Position numbers and translations under genes: made by a program. Under the pieces are notes generated by a model that was not told the DNA's origin, searched no databases, and saw nothing but the letters and a program-made list of their open reading frames with translations. Of a stretch of DNA of 64,000 nucleotides, positions 27,981 through 39,401 are shown one piece after another (within the stretch, counting starts at the first letter, position 1; each line of letters begins with the position of its first letter). The stretch is taken from contig NW_026731581.1 in assembly GCF_028476545.1 (NCBI RefSeq), positions 171,001 through 235,000 of the forward strand, written 5' to 3'. Source of the stretch: Physella acuta. Lineage: Eukaryota; Mollusca; Gastropoda; Physidae.

Positions 27981-28540
27981 CATACAATTTGTTACTTATA
28001 TGTCAAATTACTTTTAGTAAACGGTACTCAAATTATTGACTCTCCGTTTCCCTGAATTCGTTCATAATTTGAAAGAAAACAACAAATTTGATGTAATAGC
28101 TATACATAAAATGTGGTCGTTATAACTAAATACGACACTAAATTATCACAGACACGCTTTTCGTTTCAATTCTTAAAATAGTAGTTCATCATTATATTTA
28201 ATGAAACTCATGTATTAAAACGTTTTGTATGCTATATTATTATATTTTGCTAATTTTTTGACAAAAAAAATAATATTTTCAGGCATTTTGGGGAATCGTA
28301 CTGGCTTTTGATTATATACAAAACAGATAATTGAAATGTTCCGACGAAGTCGGTTTGCGACCGAGACCATCAATACGATCTTAAAGATACGTAAGAAAGT
28401 TCGTCCTTGTAGCTGAAATTGTACTCTGTTTATCGGTATTTTCGAAACCGAAAATAGAGGAAATTAACTCTTCCAAATATCGCAAGTCACTCAAACTGTG
28501 CGAGTCCCCCAAGTATAAAATCTTATACATGATTACAATG

Positions 28541-28738
28541 GGAGCCGGACGTTTTCCCGAAAGACACTTGCCCGAATGCCGTTTGCCCGAAGGCCAATTT
28601 ACCGAATAGACACTTGCCCAAATGCGACAAAATGCCCAAATGGACACTTGCCCGAAGGGGACAAACGCCGGAATGGACACTTGCCCGAATGTTACAAATG
28701 CTCCAATGCCACTTGCGCGAAGGCCGTTTGCCCGAAAA
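28541..28738. mobile_element. CCCGAATG-repeat element, copy 2
   Basis: Begins GGGAGCCGGACGTTTTCCCG as copy 1 does, continues through diverged CCCGAATG/GACAAATGCCC units, and ends GCCCGAAAATGC. More diverged and shorter than copy 1. Confidence 0.65.
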
Positions 28739-28740
28739 TG

Positions 28741-29465
28741 CAAATATTAAATTAAAAAATTATATTACTAAATAACCCTTCTTAATCAATTCAAGTTTGA
28801 AATTTTGATAATCAACACAATTCTAAACGTAGAAAAAAAATTGTTTATATTATTTAAATTTAGCTTTTATTTTTTTTTAAACATGAGAAATTGCTGTAAA
28901 AAACTTCTTTATTCTTTAATAAATGTAAGATGATATTTGCGGCGATGTCTTAACATTCTATTGATGTAAGTTTTGAACACGTTGTTTAGCGGACATGTTG
29001 CCGTGGTTATATGACACGGTGTAGGCGGCGCGGCGTCTCGCAACATTGAACAGAAGCACGTTTGTTTCTCTTTGTTTGATTTATCTTGTTATGCTTAGCT
29101 TGTGAGTTAATTTCACAAAAAAATGTGGGGCGGTCTAGGCGGCGAATTTAAAAACTAAATGTAGTCTATTATATTTTATCTCCATTTAATGCACTTTGTT
29201 TAGACAATGTGTTGAAGCGATTACTTAATAAAGAAAGTGATTCCTTTAAAAATCTGAGATACAAGAAAATGTTTTTGTTCTTATTTTATAGATAGAAAAG
29301 AAAATATGTTTATACACTTTTATATAGCAAATAAAATTAGTTAAGAATGTCTGCGTGTTAAAGTGTTAATTATTTTCCCTTAATTTTTGTTAAGATGTGT
29401 ATTGTTTATCAAAATTTCAAATTTAAATTAATTACGAATTTCTATTTGGTATTAAATAATGTTAA
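28741..29465. other. No feature seen
   Basis: AT-rich sequence between two CCCGAATG elements of opposite orientation. Nothing coding or repeated was recognised. Confidence 0.5.
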
Positions 29466-29469
29466 CATT

Positions 29470-29660
29470 TTTCGGGCAAACCGCATTCGGGCAAGTGTCC
29501 ATTCGGGCATTTGTCGCATTCGGGCAAGTATCCATTCGGTCATTTGTCGCATTCGAGCAAGTGTCAATTCGGGCATTTGTCGCATTCGGGAAATCGGCCT
29601 TTGGGCAAACGGCATTCGAGCAAGTGTCGTTCGGGAATTTGTCGTAGACCCGATTACAAT
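29470..29660. mobile_element. CCCGAATG-repeat element, copy 3 (inverted)
   Basis: Starts TTTTCGGGCAAACCGCATTC and repeats GGGCAAGTGTCCATTCGG and GGGCATTTGTCGCATTC units, i.e. the reverse complement of copies 1 and 2. With copy 2 it forms a widely spaced inverted pair (~730 bp apart). Confidence 0.65.
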
Positions 29661-30545
29661 ACATCCTTTTGTATTCCGTATATGATAAAGTAGGGGGGGG
29701 GGTGTAAATCAGCTAAATCTGTCAAAATATCATTTATTGTTTGTGAACGATTAGAATACGTGCTCTATTCTGTGTATTCGAGAAAGTATAGTCTAGTTTT
29801 TGAATTTTTTGTTTCGTTTTCCTAACGAGTGTTATAAAAATTCGGCGATGCAACCAAACGAAATATAGATATTAGTAAAACAGGTTTTCTATTTTAATTC
29901 CGCAATTGTCAAATGGTTCTAATCGATCCAATTCTTAAATGTGTAAAATGAACGATGTAGTATTAACACACAAACTGACCAAAAATTATTTTTTTTGTCT
30001 TGGGGGGACAATTCGTCTCCCATTTCTTATCCACCAACCCCCAAACTTAGCTGAAGCTTCTACCGCGTCACCTTCCCCCATTCTTCACGTCAGCGTTACA
30101 CTCTTAATGCTACAATTTATCCCTAAACTTAATAGAATTTACTAAAAACGCACAAACAATAAATAAACTTAAATGCTAGTTGATACTTAATAATTATTTT
30201 TCGTGACTGCATTTCTCTTCACTAGTGTTTCCCCTTTTGCCAGTATTTACTACTTTCGTGTGCAGACCGTATAAAACAAAAAGAGTTTTGCTTCTAGCTC
30301 CCTATTGGAAATGAGTTAAATAGCTGCCTTGCGCGATTGTTAGCAACTTATTTGAGGTGCTTCTTTCCCACCACTAATGAAACCTGCGGATCTGATTGCT
30401 CGTAGGTCAAACGTTGCTTCGTATTAAAAGCAAAAAATACCTCGCTCGACTGTCGGGGCACTCGTATGACGCGGTACAAAAGTATTTATTGTCAGCTAAA
30501 CTGCACACAATAGAGATCACACGATTACCTGGACTAAACTCTCAC
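29661..30545. other. No gene seen
   Basis: Contains a poly-G tract at 29692-29702 and mixed AT-rich DNA. No exon was supported. Confidence 0.4.
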
Positions 30546-30684
30546 CTGCTTCCGCGTACAAGATGGACTTCTTTAGCCTACTTTGTTTGCACTTGTGGTA
30601 GCAGATGAAGTAGAAGAGACAAAATAACACGATGATGCCGATGGCCGAGTAGACAAAGGCTACCCCGGAGTTGATGGAATCAGC
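30546..30684 (-). CDS. Orphan transmembrane exon of an unidentified gene
   Basis: Minus strand, acceptor ATGTAAAG (about 30685), donor GTGAGA, phase 0 to 1. Only one frame is open; it reads ADSINSGVAFVYSAIGIIVL and FCLFYFICYHKCKQSRLKK, then SILYAEA. A single hydrophobic helix followed by a basic stop-transfer stretch fits a type I membrane protein. The GC content and clean frame differ from the AT-rich surroundings. Its phase-1 end would fit the cassette gene at 24729 and below, but no link is shown. Confidence 0.45.
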
Positions 30685-30699
30685 CTTTACATTTAACGC

Positions 30700-30855
30700 T
30701 AGAGGACGAACAACAGCTAACAGATATTCCATACATACAGCTATAGTAGAAACAACAGCAAACAGCTATTACATGCATATATTTGGAGGACAAAATACTG
30801 CAAACAGCTATTACATGCATATATCTGGAGGACAAACAACAGCAAACAGCTAATT
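30700..30855. repeat. Short tandem repeat (~48 bp and shorter)
   Basis: GCAAACAGCTATTACATGCA plus a GGAGGACAAA unit occurs twice, with further partial units (ACAACAGC.AACAG) on both sides. Confidence 0.7.
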
Positions 30856-31214
30856 ATTACCATACAGCTAAAATACTGTCAGATTTAGCTTAACTTCAAA
30901 TATCCTAACTTAGTCGCTAGTGTTAGAAATCCTACTAAGAGTAGCACGTAAGGTCGATATAAATATCCTGACATACTGTCACACAGAAGGCCCTGGTATT
31001 CATCGATACAGCCGTCCTTGAAGACGCTCAGCAGGGTGTAGCACGTCTTGTCATTAGCAAACTAAGAGCAGGCTGACGAGAGACATACATTTGCAGGTAG
31101 AGACAGTTAAAGACAGACTTAGCAGGTGGAGAATGCTAGAGAAAACTGGCAGGCGGTGGCCATTAGATAGACAACTGTCAGGTGATGACTGTCAAGAAAC
31201 AGCTGATATGTTGA

Positions 31215-32330
31215 AACTAACTGCAAGAGACACATTCGGCAGGTGGTGACTGCTAGAGACACATTCGGCAGGTGGTGACATCTAGAGACACATTCGGCAG
31301 GTGGTGACTGCTAGAGACACATTCGGCAGGTGGTGACATCTAGAGACACATTCGGCAGGTGGTGACTGCTAGAGACACATTCGGCAGGTGGTGACATCTA
31401 GAGACACGTTCGGCAGGTGGTGACCGCTAGAGACACATTTGGCAGGTGGTGACTGCTAGAGACACATTCGGCAGGTGGTGACTGCTAGAGACACATTCGG
31501 CAGGTGGTGACTGCTAGAGACACATTCGGCAGGTGGTGACATCTAGAGACACATTCGGCAGGTGGTGACTGCTAGAGACACATTCGGCAGGTGGTGACTA
31601 CTATAGAGACACATTCGGCAGGTGGTGACAGCTAGAGACACATTCGGCAGGTGGTGACTACTATAGAGACACATTCGGCAGGTGGTGACAGCTAGAGACA
31701 CATTCGGCAGGTGGTGCCTGCTAAAGAGACACATTCGGCAGGTGGTGACTGCTATACAGACACATTTAGCAGGTGGTGACAGCTAGAGACACATTCGGCA
31801 GGTGGTAACTGCTATAGAGACACATGCGGCAGATGGTGACTGCTATAGAGACACATTTAGCAGGTGGTGCCAGCTAGAGACACATTCGGCAGGTGGTAAC
31901 TGCTTTAGAGACACATTCGGCAGGGTATGACTACTATAGAGACACATTCGGCAGGTGGTGACTGCTATAGAGACACATTCTGCAGGTGGTGACTGCTATA
32001 GAGACACATTTAGCAGGTGGTGACAGCTAGAGAAACATTCGGCAGATGGTAACTGCTATAGAGACACATTCGGCAGGTGGTGACTACTATAGAGACACAT
32101 TCGGCAGGTGGTGACTGCTATAGAGACACATTCGGCAGGTGGTGACTGCTATACAGACACATTTAGCAGGTGGTGACAGCTAGAGACACATTCGGCAGGT
32201 GGTGACTGCTATAGAGACACATTCGGCAGGTGGTGACTGCTATAGAGACACATTTAGCAGGTGGTGACAGCTAGAGAAACATTCGGCAGGTGGTGTTAGC
32301 TAGAGAGATATTTGACAAGTGGTGACAGCT
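31215..32330. repeat. Minisatellite, ~29-32-bp unit, about 35 copies
   Basis: Unit: GAGACACATTCGGCAGGTGG followed by TGACTGCTA, with variants TGACATCTA, TGACAGCTA and TTTAGCAGG and an optional TA insertion. Degenerate units extend to about 31080 on the left and about 32400 on the right, suggesting growth from the middle. Lies just 3' of the secreted-peptide gene. Confidence 0.95.
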
Positions 32331-32451
32331 ATAGAGACAGCTAGTAGGTTGAGAGTGCTAGAGAGAAAACTAGAAGACAGTGAATCTCAAAGAAAGTGGC
32401 AGCAGGCAGGAACTAATATATAGGCATAACACGATGACAGAAATTAATGTA

Positions 32452-32585
32452 GCCTGGGCGGCATGGTATTATAGCAGAGATCAAGATTGCTAGACTAAGA
32501 ATTTTCGAGTGCGGATCCAAACTTGAATCTACAGGACTCCCCCTGGTCAACCTAGCTAGGATGGTACCTGACTCACGTTAGGGAA
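32452..32585 (+). mobile_element. tRNA-derived SINE
   Basis: Starts GGGCGGCATGGTATTATAGC, an A-box-like head, has GAGTGCGGATCCAAACTTGAA as a degenerate B-box region, and ends with CTAGGATGGTACCTGACTCA. The last words are shared with the SINEs at 14785-14945 and 53180-53345. Only ~5 bp from the peptide stop codon, so it may lie in the 3' UTR. Confidence 0.65.
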
Positions 32586-32589
32586 AAAT

Positions 32590-32813
32590 CTACGCCGCCT
32601 TGGTATAGAACTGCTTTATTTCACAGCACTCAAACACCGTCATTCCATACACGCCATAGCACTCACCATCCATTTCCCGATCACTCTGTATCACTGACCA
32701 CACCACTGGCTCAACGTCTCCACAGTTATATTTGCTGTAACCTGGTTTAGACCGCGACAAACATGCGCCTTTGTTCCCCACACAAGAGCCGTTGCCTGCG
32801 CAGTTTGCGTACC
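32590..32813 (-). CDS. Mature-peptide exon of the secreted peptide
   Basis: 224 nt, phase 1 start, TAG stop at 32590-32592. Carries all seven mature cysteines, including a vicinal FECC pair near the end. Confidence 0.75.
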
Positions 32814-34264
32814 CTGAAAATTAAATCAGACGCCGGTGAAACAAAGTATTTCTGTTGTGTTTGCCAACTACCTTCAGGATGGTGTATGCTAGTGACTCAG
32901 AGTACTTGTTAAAGTTGTCATCCTTCATAGTGTTGATGTGTACATATCACATTTTAATAAAATAAAATGTGATATAAATCTTCACCAGCCTAAATATAGG
33001 TCAACTATAGGTGTAAAAGGTTATATGCGTTCATTAAGGTATATTTTACACATGAGCAATGTTTTTAGCTTTAAAACTACTAGTTTTCTGAATTTCATTG
33101 TCATAAAAAAATGAATTAGTTGATTTTAATATTTTAAATTTCAAATTAATAGTAATCTTAGACACACATTTGGCATCGTAAAATGACTTAAGTTTGATCA
33201 TTCCACGTATGTTAAATAAGTATGTAACAGGGAATATAATCTAAACCTTTATTATTGAAACTCCCCGGGGTTTATATTTTCGTGACTATTTTTTTCCGTT
33301 TTTCAGAACTGTGTTCATAAGACATTTAGCATAAAATTGTTGATCAATAATTCAAATTTCAGCTAGATAAGATACAGTTATAAATAACTGAGTTTATACA
33401 AACATAATTTCACACATTTTCAAATAATTAAACAACGAATTTACGAATTATTTTTGTTCTACTAAATGCGCAGTACGACCCATGCTTAATATGGATTGTG
33501 CATTTACTATATAACACAAACATAAGACATCATGTATCCACCAACTAAAGCATATATTGTCACATAATATTTACTGAAGACAAAACTTAATATGTTATAG
33601 CCCAACATTTCGAGCAAACCTTCCCCTCCCCCCCCCCTTCCAACGCCGCCCAAAACCGACGGAAATCACATTATTGTGAGGGAACGGAGTGATCGAGCGG
33701 GAGAGCGTATGATTGTTAACTCAAAAAGTCCTGACCCCGGGCAGATGAGGCTCATTAGCTGGGTACAGCAATCCAACTAGCCGAGAAAACGACCCTGTAC
33801 ACTCAAATAACTGTTGCCTTTCAGATTGATTTTTAATTGGAATAATGCTGGAGAAGGAAATCCATAATGAAACAGCAGACTGAAGACGAAGTTAACTGGT
33901 TGATGGAAACCACCCTAATATTATAAGTAAGAACAAAGAAAAATAATACGAGTTTCTTATAAAATAATGAATACAAGTTGTATAATGGAAAAATGCATGT
34001 GGATTCTAAGTATGAATGATAGAAAAGTCATGTTTCAAATTTTTGAAGCTACTCTGGTGTATCTTCTGCCTTTAATACAACTCGGGACTCCTTAATACAT
34101 CTCTTCGTGAGGGTTGAGGTTAGGGGGGGGGGGGAGTAAATTTACTATTACTAACCTTACATTATTTGAGTGACATACTAGAAAATATAGTTACCTGAAG
34201 TTACCGCAGGTAACAGAACAACTAGGACACCACACAGCAAGAAAAACAAACTTGCCAATTTCAT
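32590..34264 (-). CDS. Secreted cysteine-rich 97-residue peptide (2 exons)
   Basis: Exons 34264-34195 and 32813-32590 on the minus strand; the intron is GTAACT...TTTTCAG, phase 1. The start ATG is followed by a classic signal peptide (K, then a Leu/Phe/Val-rich core, then PAVTS). The mature chain starts near GYANCAGNGSC and has 7 cysteines spaced C-x5-C-x6-C-x12-C-x20-C-x10-CC, ending CCEIKQFYTKAA. The odd cysteine number suggests a dimer or a free thiol. Size and Cys density fit a secreted effector, antimicrobial or signalling peptide, but I do not recognise the family. Upstream lies a G-poor C/A tract, downstream a SINE and a large minisatellite. Confidence 0.75.
33665..33815 (+). mobile_element. 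Degenerate SINE in the peptide-gene intron
   Basis: GGAACGGAGTGATCGAGCGG head followed by GATGAGGCTCATTAGCTGGG, TACAGCAATCCAACTAG and AAAACGA, resembling the body of the other SINEs (GGGTAC word). No clear target duplication. Confidence 0.45.
34195..34264 (-). CDS. Signal-peptide exon of the secreted peptide
   Basis: 70 nt: 23 codons plus one base before GTAACT. Begins MKLASLFFLLCGVLVVLL. The next upstream in-frame signals are stops, so this ATG is the natural start. Confidence 0.75.
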
Positions 34265-34374
34265 CTCCTCATTTTCAAATCTTCGAGTGTCAGAAAAGAC
34301 ACAATTTACAAAACATTGATATTGATTTTACCGTAACGAGATAGTAGAAACAATAAAAGGAAGAGAAAAACTAA

Positions 34375-34960
34375 TTGGAAAATAACACACCGCTCCACAA
34401 CCTGCCTTACACATTGAACCACACATCACAACAAACACCACATCACCTCAAATCCCACAAAATCACTAATCCCACAACACCCACACATGTTGCCATATAC
34501 CACACTACACCCCACTACACACATACAACACACGAGGTAGACCAACTCTCACACCGCACGAACAACAGCCCACCGCACACCCGAACCACATAACCCGATA
34601 CCACACAACCCGATACCACACAACTCGATATAACACAACCCAATACCACACAACATACACAGCATATTAAAGACAATACCTCGCAAAGCACATCCTACTA
34701 CATCACATAACATAACACAATCCACACTAAACCCATGATCCACACTTTTATCACTTAGAGCCACACTATATACACCACTCTCTTTGTATCAAACACAACC
34801 CAACTACACATACCGAACACACGGAATAGACCAAACATCACACCAACCCGTCACACATCTCTAACCACACCATCACCTAACACCCCGAGAACATACCAAT
34901 CAACATTACCCTACACCCCACACCAGAACCAACACGAGACCCCACAATACACACCAGATA
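34375..34960. repeat. G-poor C/A-rich tract
   Basis: About 585 bp in which the + strand is nearly free of G, built from CACA, ACCACAC, CATCAC and AACCC words without a fixed period. It begins about 110 bp upstream of the minus-strand peptide start codon, i.e. in its promoter region. Frames in it are low complexity. Confidence 0.8.
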
Positions 34961-35995
34961 AAATTTCATGCGGTAAAAAAAAACGTATCTGACCATTTTT
35001 ATAGAATCTATACCTTTGTAAATAACATTTAGGCATTTAGAAAAGCCATCAATTCGATTGCTTGAAGTCAAGTATTAATTAATGAAAACAGTTATATTTG
35101 AACTGTTCCGTTCAAAATAATTATACTTTGAGTGCATTTTAGTTCAGAGTGAAATCAATCGTGCGCTTTGAATTGCCATCTGTATCTTTTAATAACACTG
35201 CGCAAAATTCAATCCGTACAGCGGTTGTTAGAAAACAAAATAAACCAGGAGTGATCTCTCCTAAATTTTCTCGAATATTCTAATATAGCACTACGGAGGA
35301 TGGCAACTCGGGACATACACAATATTTTTAATCCATTTTTAATTACTAAAACTTTTTATAATAGAATAGAATCTCGTAGAAAAAAGAAGTGCACACTAAG
35401 TGAACGCCAAATAAAATGTGCATAATAGTGTGGGATATTATTAGTACTTTATAAATTCACATGCGCTTTTTTTGAGAAATCGAAAATAGCGTAAATTACT
35501 ACTTCCGGTCAACGGAAATTACTCAAAATTTGATAGAAGGCAGAGAATTAGATCTTTTATTTAAATGTGAAATTTCATTTATCTATCTGAAATAGTTATA
35601 GGCTTTTGAAAAATTGAAAGTAGAAAAAGTTCCACTTCCGGTTAACGGAAATCACTCAAAAGTAACAAGTAACATCGTAACAAGCATTTCATATTAAACT
35701 ACTAAAAATATCACGGTACACTTTTTAAACCCTATTCTACTTGTAAAACATGGTTCAAAAATTGAGGCTATTTTCCCACTCCCACACCCCTCCCATCAAT
35801 CTCCCGCTAACAATGGCTCTTCGTTTGTGAACGACCACCTAAAAGACTAATTTACAGTAGGCCTACACTAAACACAAAACTCATGCGAATTATGTCCATT
35901 TTAAAACTAAAAAGACTTGAAACAGATATATCTGGCTTTCGTCTGTGTAATTTTTGTTCTAATTAACCGCCGCGTAGTTTAGAAGCTAGTGACAC
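34961..35995. repeat. AT-rich DNA with CCGGTNAACCGG-type repeat
   Basis: At 35505-35525 and 35625-35650 the text ACTTCCGGT.AACGGAAAT recurs 120 bp apart in a tandem repeat with shared 'AAATTTCATTTATCTATCTG' nearby. Similar in reverse at 55955-56170. Confidence 0.5.
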
Positions 35996-35999
35996 TAGT

Positions 36000-36235
36000 A
36001 GTGACTGTAGTAGTGACTGTAGTAGACTGTAGTAACTTTAGTAGTAGTGACTGTAGTAGTGACTGTAGTAGTGACTGTAGTAGACTGTTGTGACTGTAGT
36101 GACTGTAGTAATGACTGTAGTAGACTGTAGTAACTTTAGTAGTAGTGACTGTAGTAGTGACTGTAGTAGTGACTGTAGTAGACTGTAGTGACTGTAGTAG
36201 TGACTGTAGTAGTGACTGTAGTAGTGACTGTCGTA
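36000..36235. repeat. GTAGTAGTGACT minisatellite
   Basis: 12-bp unit GTAGTAGTGACT with shortened variants (GTAGACT, TAACTTTAGTAGTA), about 19 units; higher-order copies start at about 36008 and about 36118. Confidence 0.9.
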
Positions 36236-36419
36236 AACCGATAACTTTACCAACACAAACGGGTCATTTAAGAATTTAAACAAATCTCAAAAGTCAATGA
36301 AAATAGAAAACTAAAAACATGGTTCAGCTATATAAATTGTATCTTTGATCGGAGCATTGAACAGCCGTTTGTGTCACTCACGTTCCCCCACCCCACTACC
36401 GAACTTATAAACTCAAATC

Positions 36420-36605
36420 TTATCTCATACAGGTGTGTCGTGTAGTACCTTTATCTCATACTGTTGTGTCATGTAGTACCTTTATCTCATAATAATCTGT
36501 TCTGTAGTACCTGTATCTCATACGATTGTGTCGTATAGTACCTTTATATCATACTGTTGTGTCGTGTAGTACTTTTATCTCATACTGGTGTATCGCCTAG
36601 TACCT
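36420..36605. repeat. 31-bp tandem repeat, ~6 copies
   Basis: Unit TTATCTCATACTGTTGTGTC followed by GTGTAGTACCT, with point variation. Confidence 0.85.
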
Positions 36606-39073
36606 TCCTGCACGACTAACTAGCCTCTAAAGTACCCACGCTACAACCCTTAAACCAACCATGTTTTTCCTTCCATCAAGGCTGTAAATTATCTACTGCA
36701 CCCTACCCCGCCCCACAGTTCTAAGCGGCCCATATCAAAAGATTCAAACACTCTCTCTTGTGTGAGGTACAGACCCTCTCTTATCAACCTGCACCCGTTA
36801 CACGGCGTATCGTAGCCTTTCAGTCTTGCCAAGGTTCGTGATAAAAACTTAAGTCACGCTAACCCGCATGACACAACACGACTAAACACAACCCGGGTTG
36901 AAGAAACAAATTCTAAATACAAACGTCATGTCAAAGTTTGTGTATTATAAGTACGTGAATCTTGTACATTTTAAAGTGTGTAGCGTTGGACGGCTGTTAT
37001 ACATTAGAATAGCTATTCAATCGTTTTAATTTTAAAAGGTACGAGTTATTAACGATGCGTCGCAGTGTGTGGTGTTTCGTACATGATGATCATGTCCCTT
37101 CTCTACTCACATCAATTAACTTTGAAAACATCATGTCATTTAAGAAAACAAACACATTCTACTTCCTCAATCAACAATCGTCTTGTTAAATCAAGTCCAG
37201 AAACAAAAACCTTTTTTTAGCATTGGCAGCTCTGTCAAGATACACTACCCCCAGGAAAACATTTGGATAAGATACCTAATACTAAACCATTCGGTGAGTC
37301 AAACTATAGAGGAACATATGTCTTAAATTTTACGTTACTACTCCATCATATTATTTTATAGAATTAGGGTTATACGATAAGCTTAAATACACGCGCAAAA
37401 AACATTGCATATTCCAACAATTATTACATTGTTATAGTAGTCTATAGTTGAACATAAGAAAAACTGACAGGCAAAATTAGTTACCATAACTCCTAATATA
37501 TATAGTTTACACGCTGCTTATGATCACTCAAAACACTGACAAAATGTGAAACGTCGTATTCATATCTTTATATTATTTCTTTTAGTTTTACTTTTTGATT
37601 CGGTTTTTTTTTGCGTTAATAATATCCCCGGCGCCAAAATTCCAAAAGGTACAAACATTCTTGTAATCGTCAGTTTTTAGCGCAATTTCCATTCTGGAGA
37701 ATTGCGTTTATTAACCCGTCATTTCTGGATGGATGGATGGATGGATGAATGAATGAATGTGTGTCCGCAGCTTTAAGTCGTATCTCCTCCTCAACGAAGC
37801 AATATCGAGGACTAGTTCCAAAGCAAATATGTTAAGCAAGTTCCGAGGATGATTGTGGGCCAAAAAAATTCCCGGAATTCCTTCCTGGATTTCCCGGAAA
37901 AGCCAAAAAAACTCGAAAAAATGCCCATATCTCGGCCACCAGACCTATTAGCGACTTGAAACATGTACCAATCGATTCCTGCCATTATTTAGAACAATAT
38001 TGCCGAAGAAAATTTTCAAAAATATCCTTCCGTTCGGTCACAATTTTTTTTTAATTAATTAAAATTTGGACCGAATTAGTAGGCATTTTTATCCAACCAC
38101 ACCACACGCGTCATCACGTTCAATAGCTGCGCCATCACGTTCATTGGCTGCGACATCACGTTCGGTAGCTAAGCGCGCAATGGTTTTTAGTCATGTAACT
38201 CTATTGTAAATAAAACATGTAAAATACTGAAAAAAAATTAATAAAAAACGTTACCTCATCAACGTTTAATCCGTGCGGGTCACCATTACCAGTAAAAATG
38301 CTCTATCTAACTCAACCATACCCCACCATCATCAGTGATAAATGCTCAGATGTATGTATGTGTTTATTTAAGTCAGACTCACCTTATCAAGTGATTGAAA
38401 TTGGCCGCAATTGATTATATCATTAACAAAGACTATAGGCCTACATGAAAACGTATGATGTCCTAGACCGAACTATGGGGTGTCAGAAAAATTAGTGTTC
38501 CCTTGATTAAGTAAAACTTTGTTAGGCGGTTACATAATTTTTTAAATAATAGAGATGTTTTATAATAATTTATTAAAATGAATATTTAGCTACAGGTTTG
38601 GCATATTCAATGTATTTCTACTTTCTTTTCTATTTCAATTTAATATAACTAGTCCAGATATATCTCGACTCGATCAGCACAAAGATATAACCATGTTTTT
38701 AGGTGACTTTAATTTTATCGTAGGTGCTTGTGTGAATATTTATATTTTAACTTTTTCTGCATATAATTCTATTCTCCTTGCTCCTTTTTTGTTTGTTTAT
38801 ATCTTCCTACTTAGTCAATAAAGACTGTTGAACTTTTTAATACTTTACAGCTAGCGTTAGGTTCAAGGTTAGGTCATACAGTAGGATTATAGCTGATGTT
38901 CGTAGAAAAATGCCAAGATCATGATTTCATGATAGAATATAGTTCATTATGGACCCCAAAATACAACAGTTTTTACTAATTATCATACAGAAACTTATTC
39001 AGGTTTTTTTCTCTTTAAAAAATGATTTATTTATTAGAACCACCTTATAAAATAATATGTATTTTCTCATGAG
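36606..39073. other. No gene seen; minor repeats
   Basis: Contains (GGAT)n at 37727-37745, a block 37780-38060 with 'TTCCCGGAATTCC' and 'GATTTCCCGGAAAAGCC', and three ~25-bp units CATCACGTTC..T.GCTGCG at 38110-38170. The upstream FTP and signal-peptide exons expected for copy B were searched for here by eye and not found. Confidence 0.5.
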
Positions 39074-39258
39074 ATCGACTGCGGCAGTTTAAACTTGAAA
39101 TGTTTGACGACAAAAATAAAGTGGTAGGTGAGCACCAGGACAGATCAAATGTTAACCTACCACTTTATACAATATCCACTCCAACAATCTTGATATCGTC
39201 TGTTAAAGTAAAAGCAACGAATGCTCAACTAGATGGAAAATGTGTGAAATATACGGAG
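39074..39258 (+). pseudogene. Copy B: FTP exon with 16-bp deficit
   Basis: Matches 6648-6848 and 63133-63333 ([20 protein letters not shown]), but is 185 nt instead of 201. Near the 3' end TGTGTG runs directly into AAATATACGGAG, so the segment coding TLCEFE is lost and the frame shifts. The acceptor (ATGAG) and donor (GTATGT) are kept. Confidence 0.8.
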
Positions 39259-39316
39259 GTATGTGTTTTCCCATTCTTTATATTATCACGATTTAAACAC
39301 ACGGAATATATAAAAA

Positions 39317-39401
<85 letters not shown>

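Noticed and set aside
31215-32330. CRISPR-like regular repeats
   Set aside because: The spacing is simple tandem repetition without unique spacers, in a eukaryotic, intron-rich setting with no cas genes. The same applies to 13229-13505.
34375-34593. His/Thr/Pro-rich frame
   Set aside because: Translation of the C/A-rich tract.
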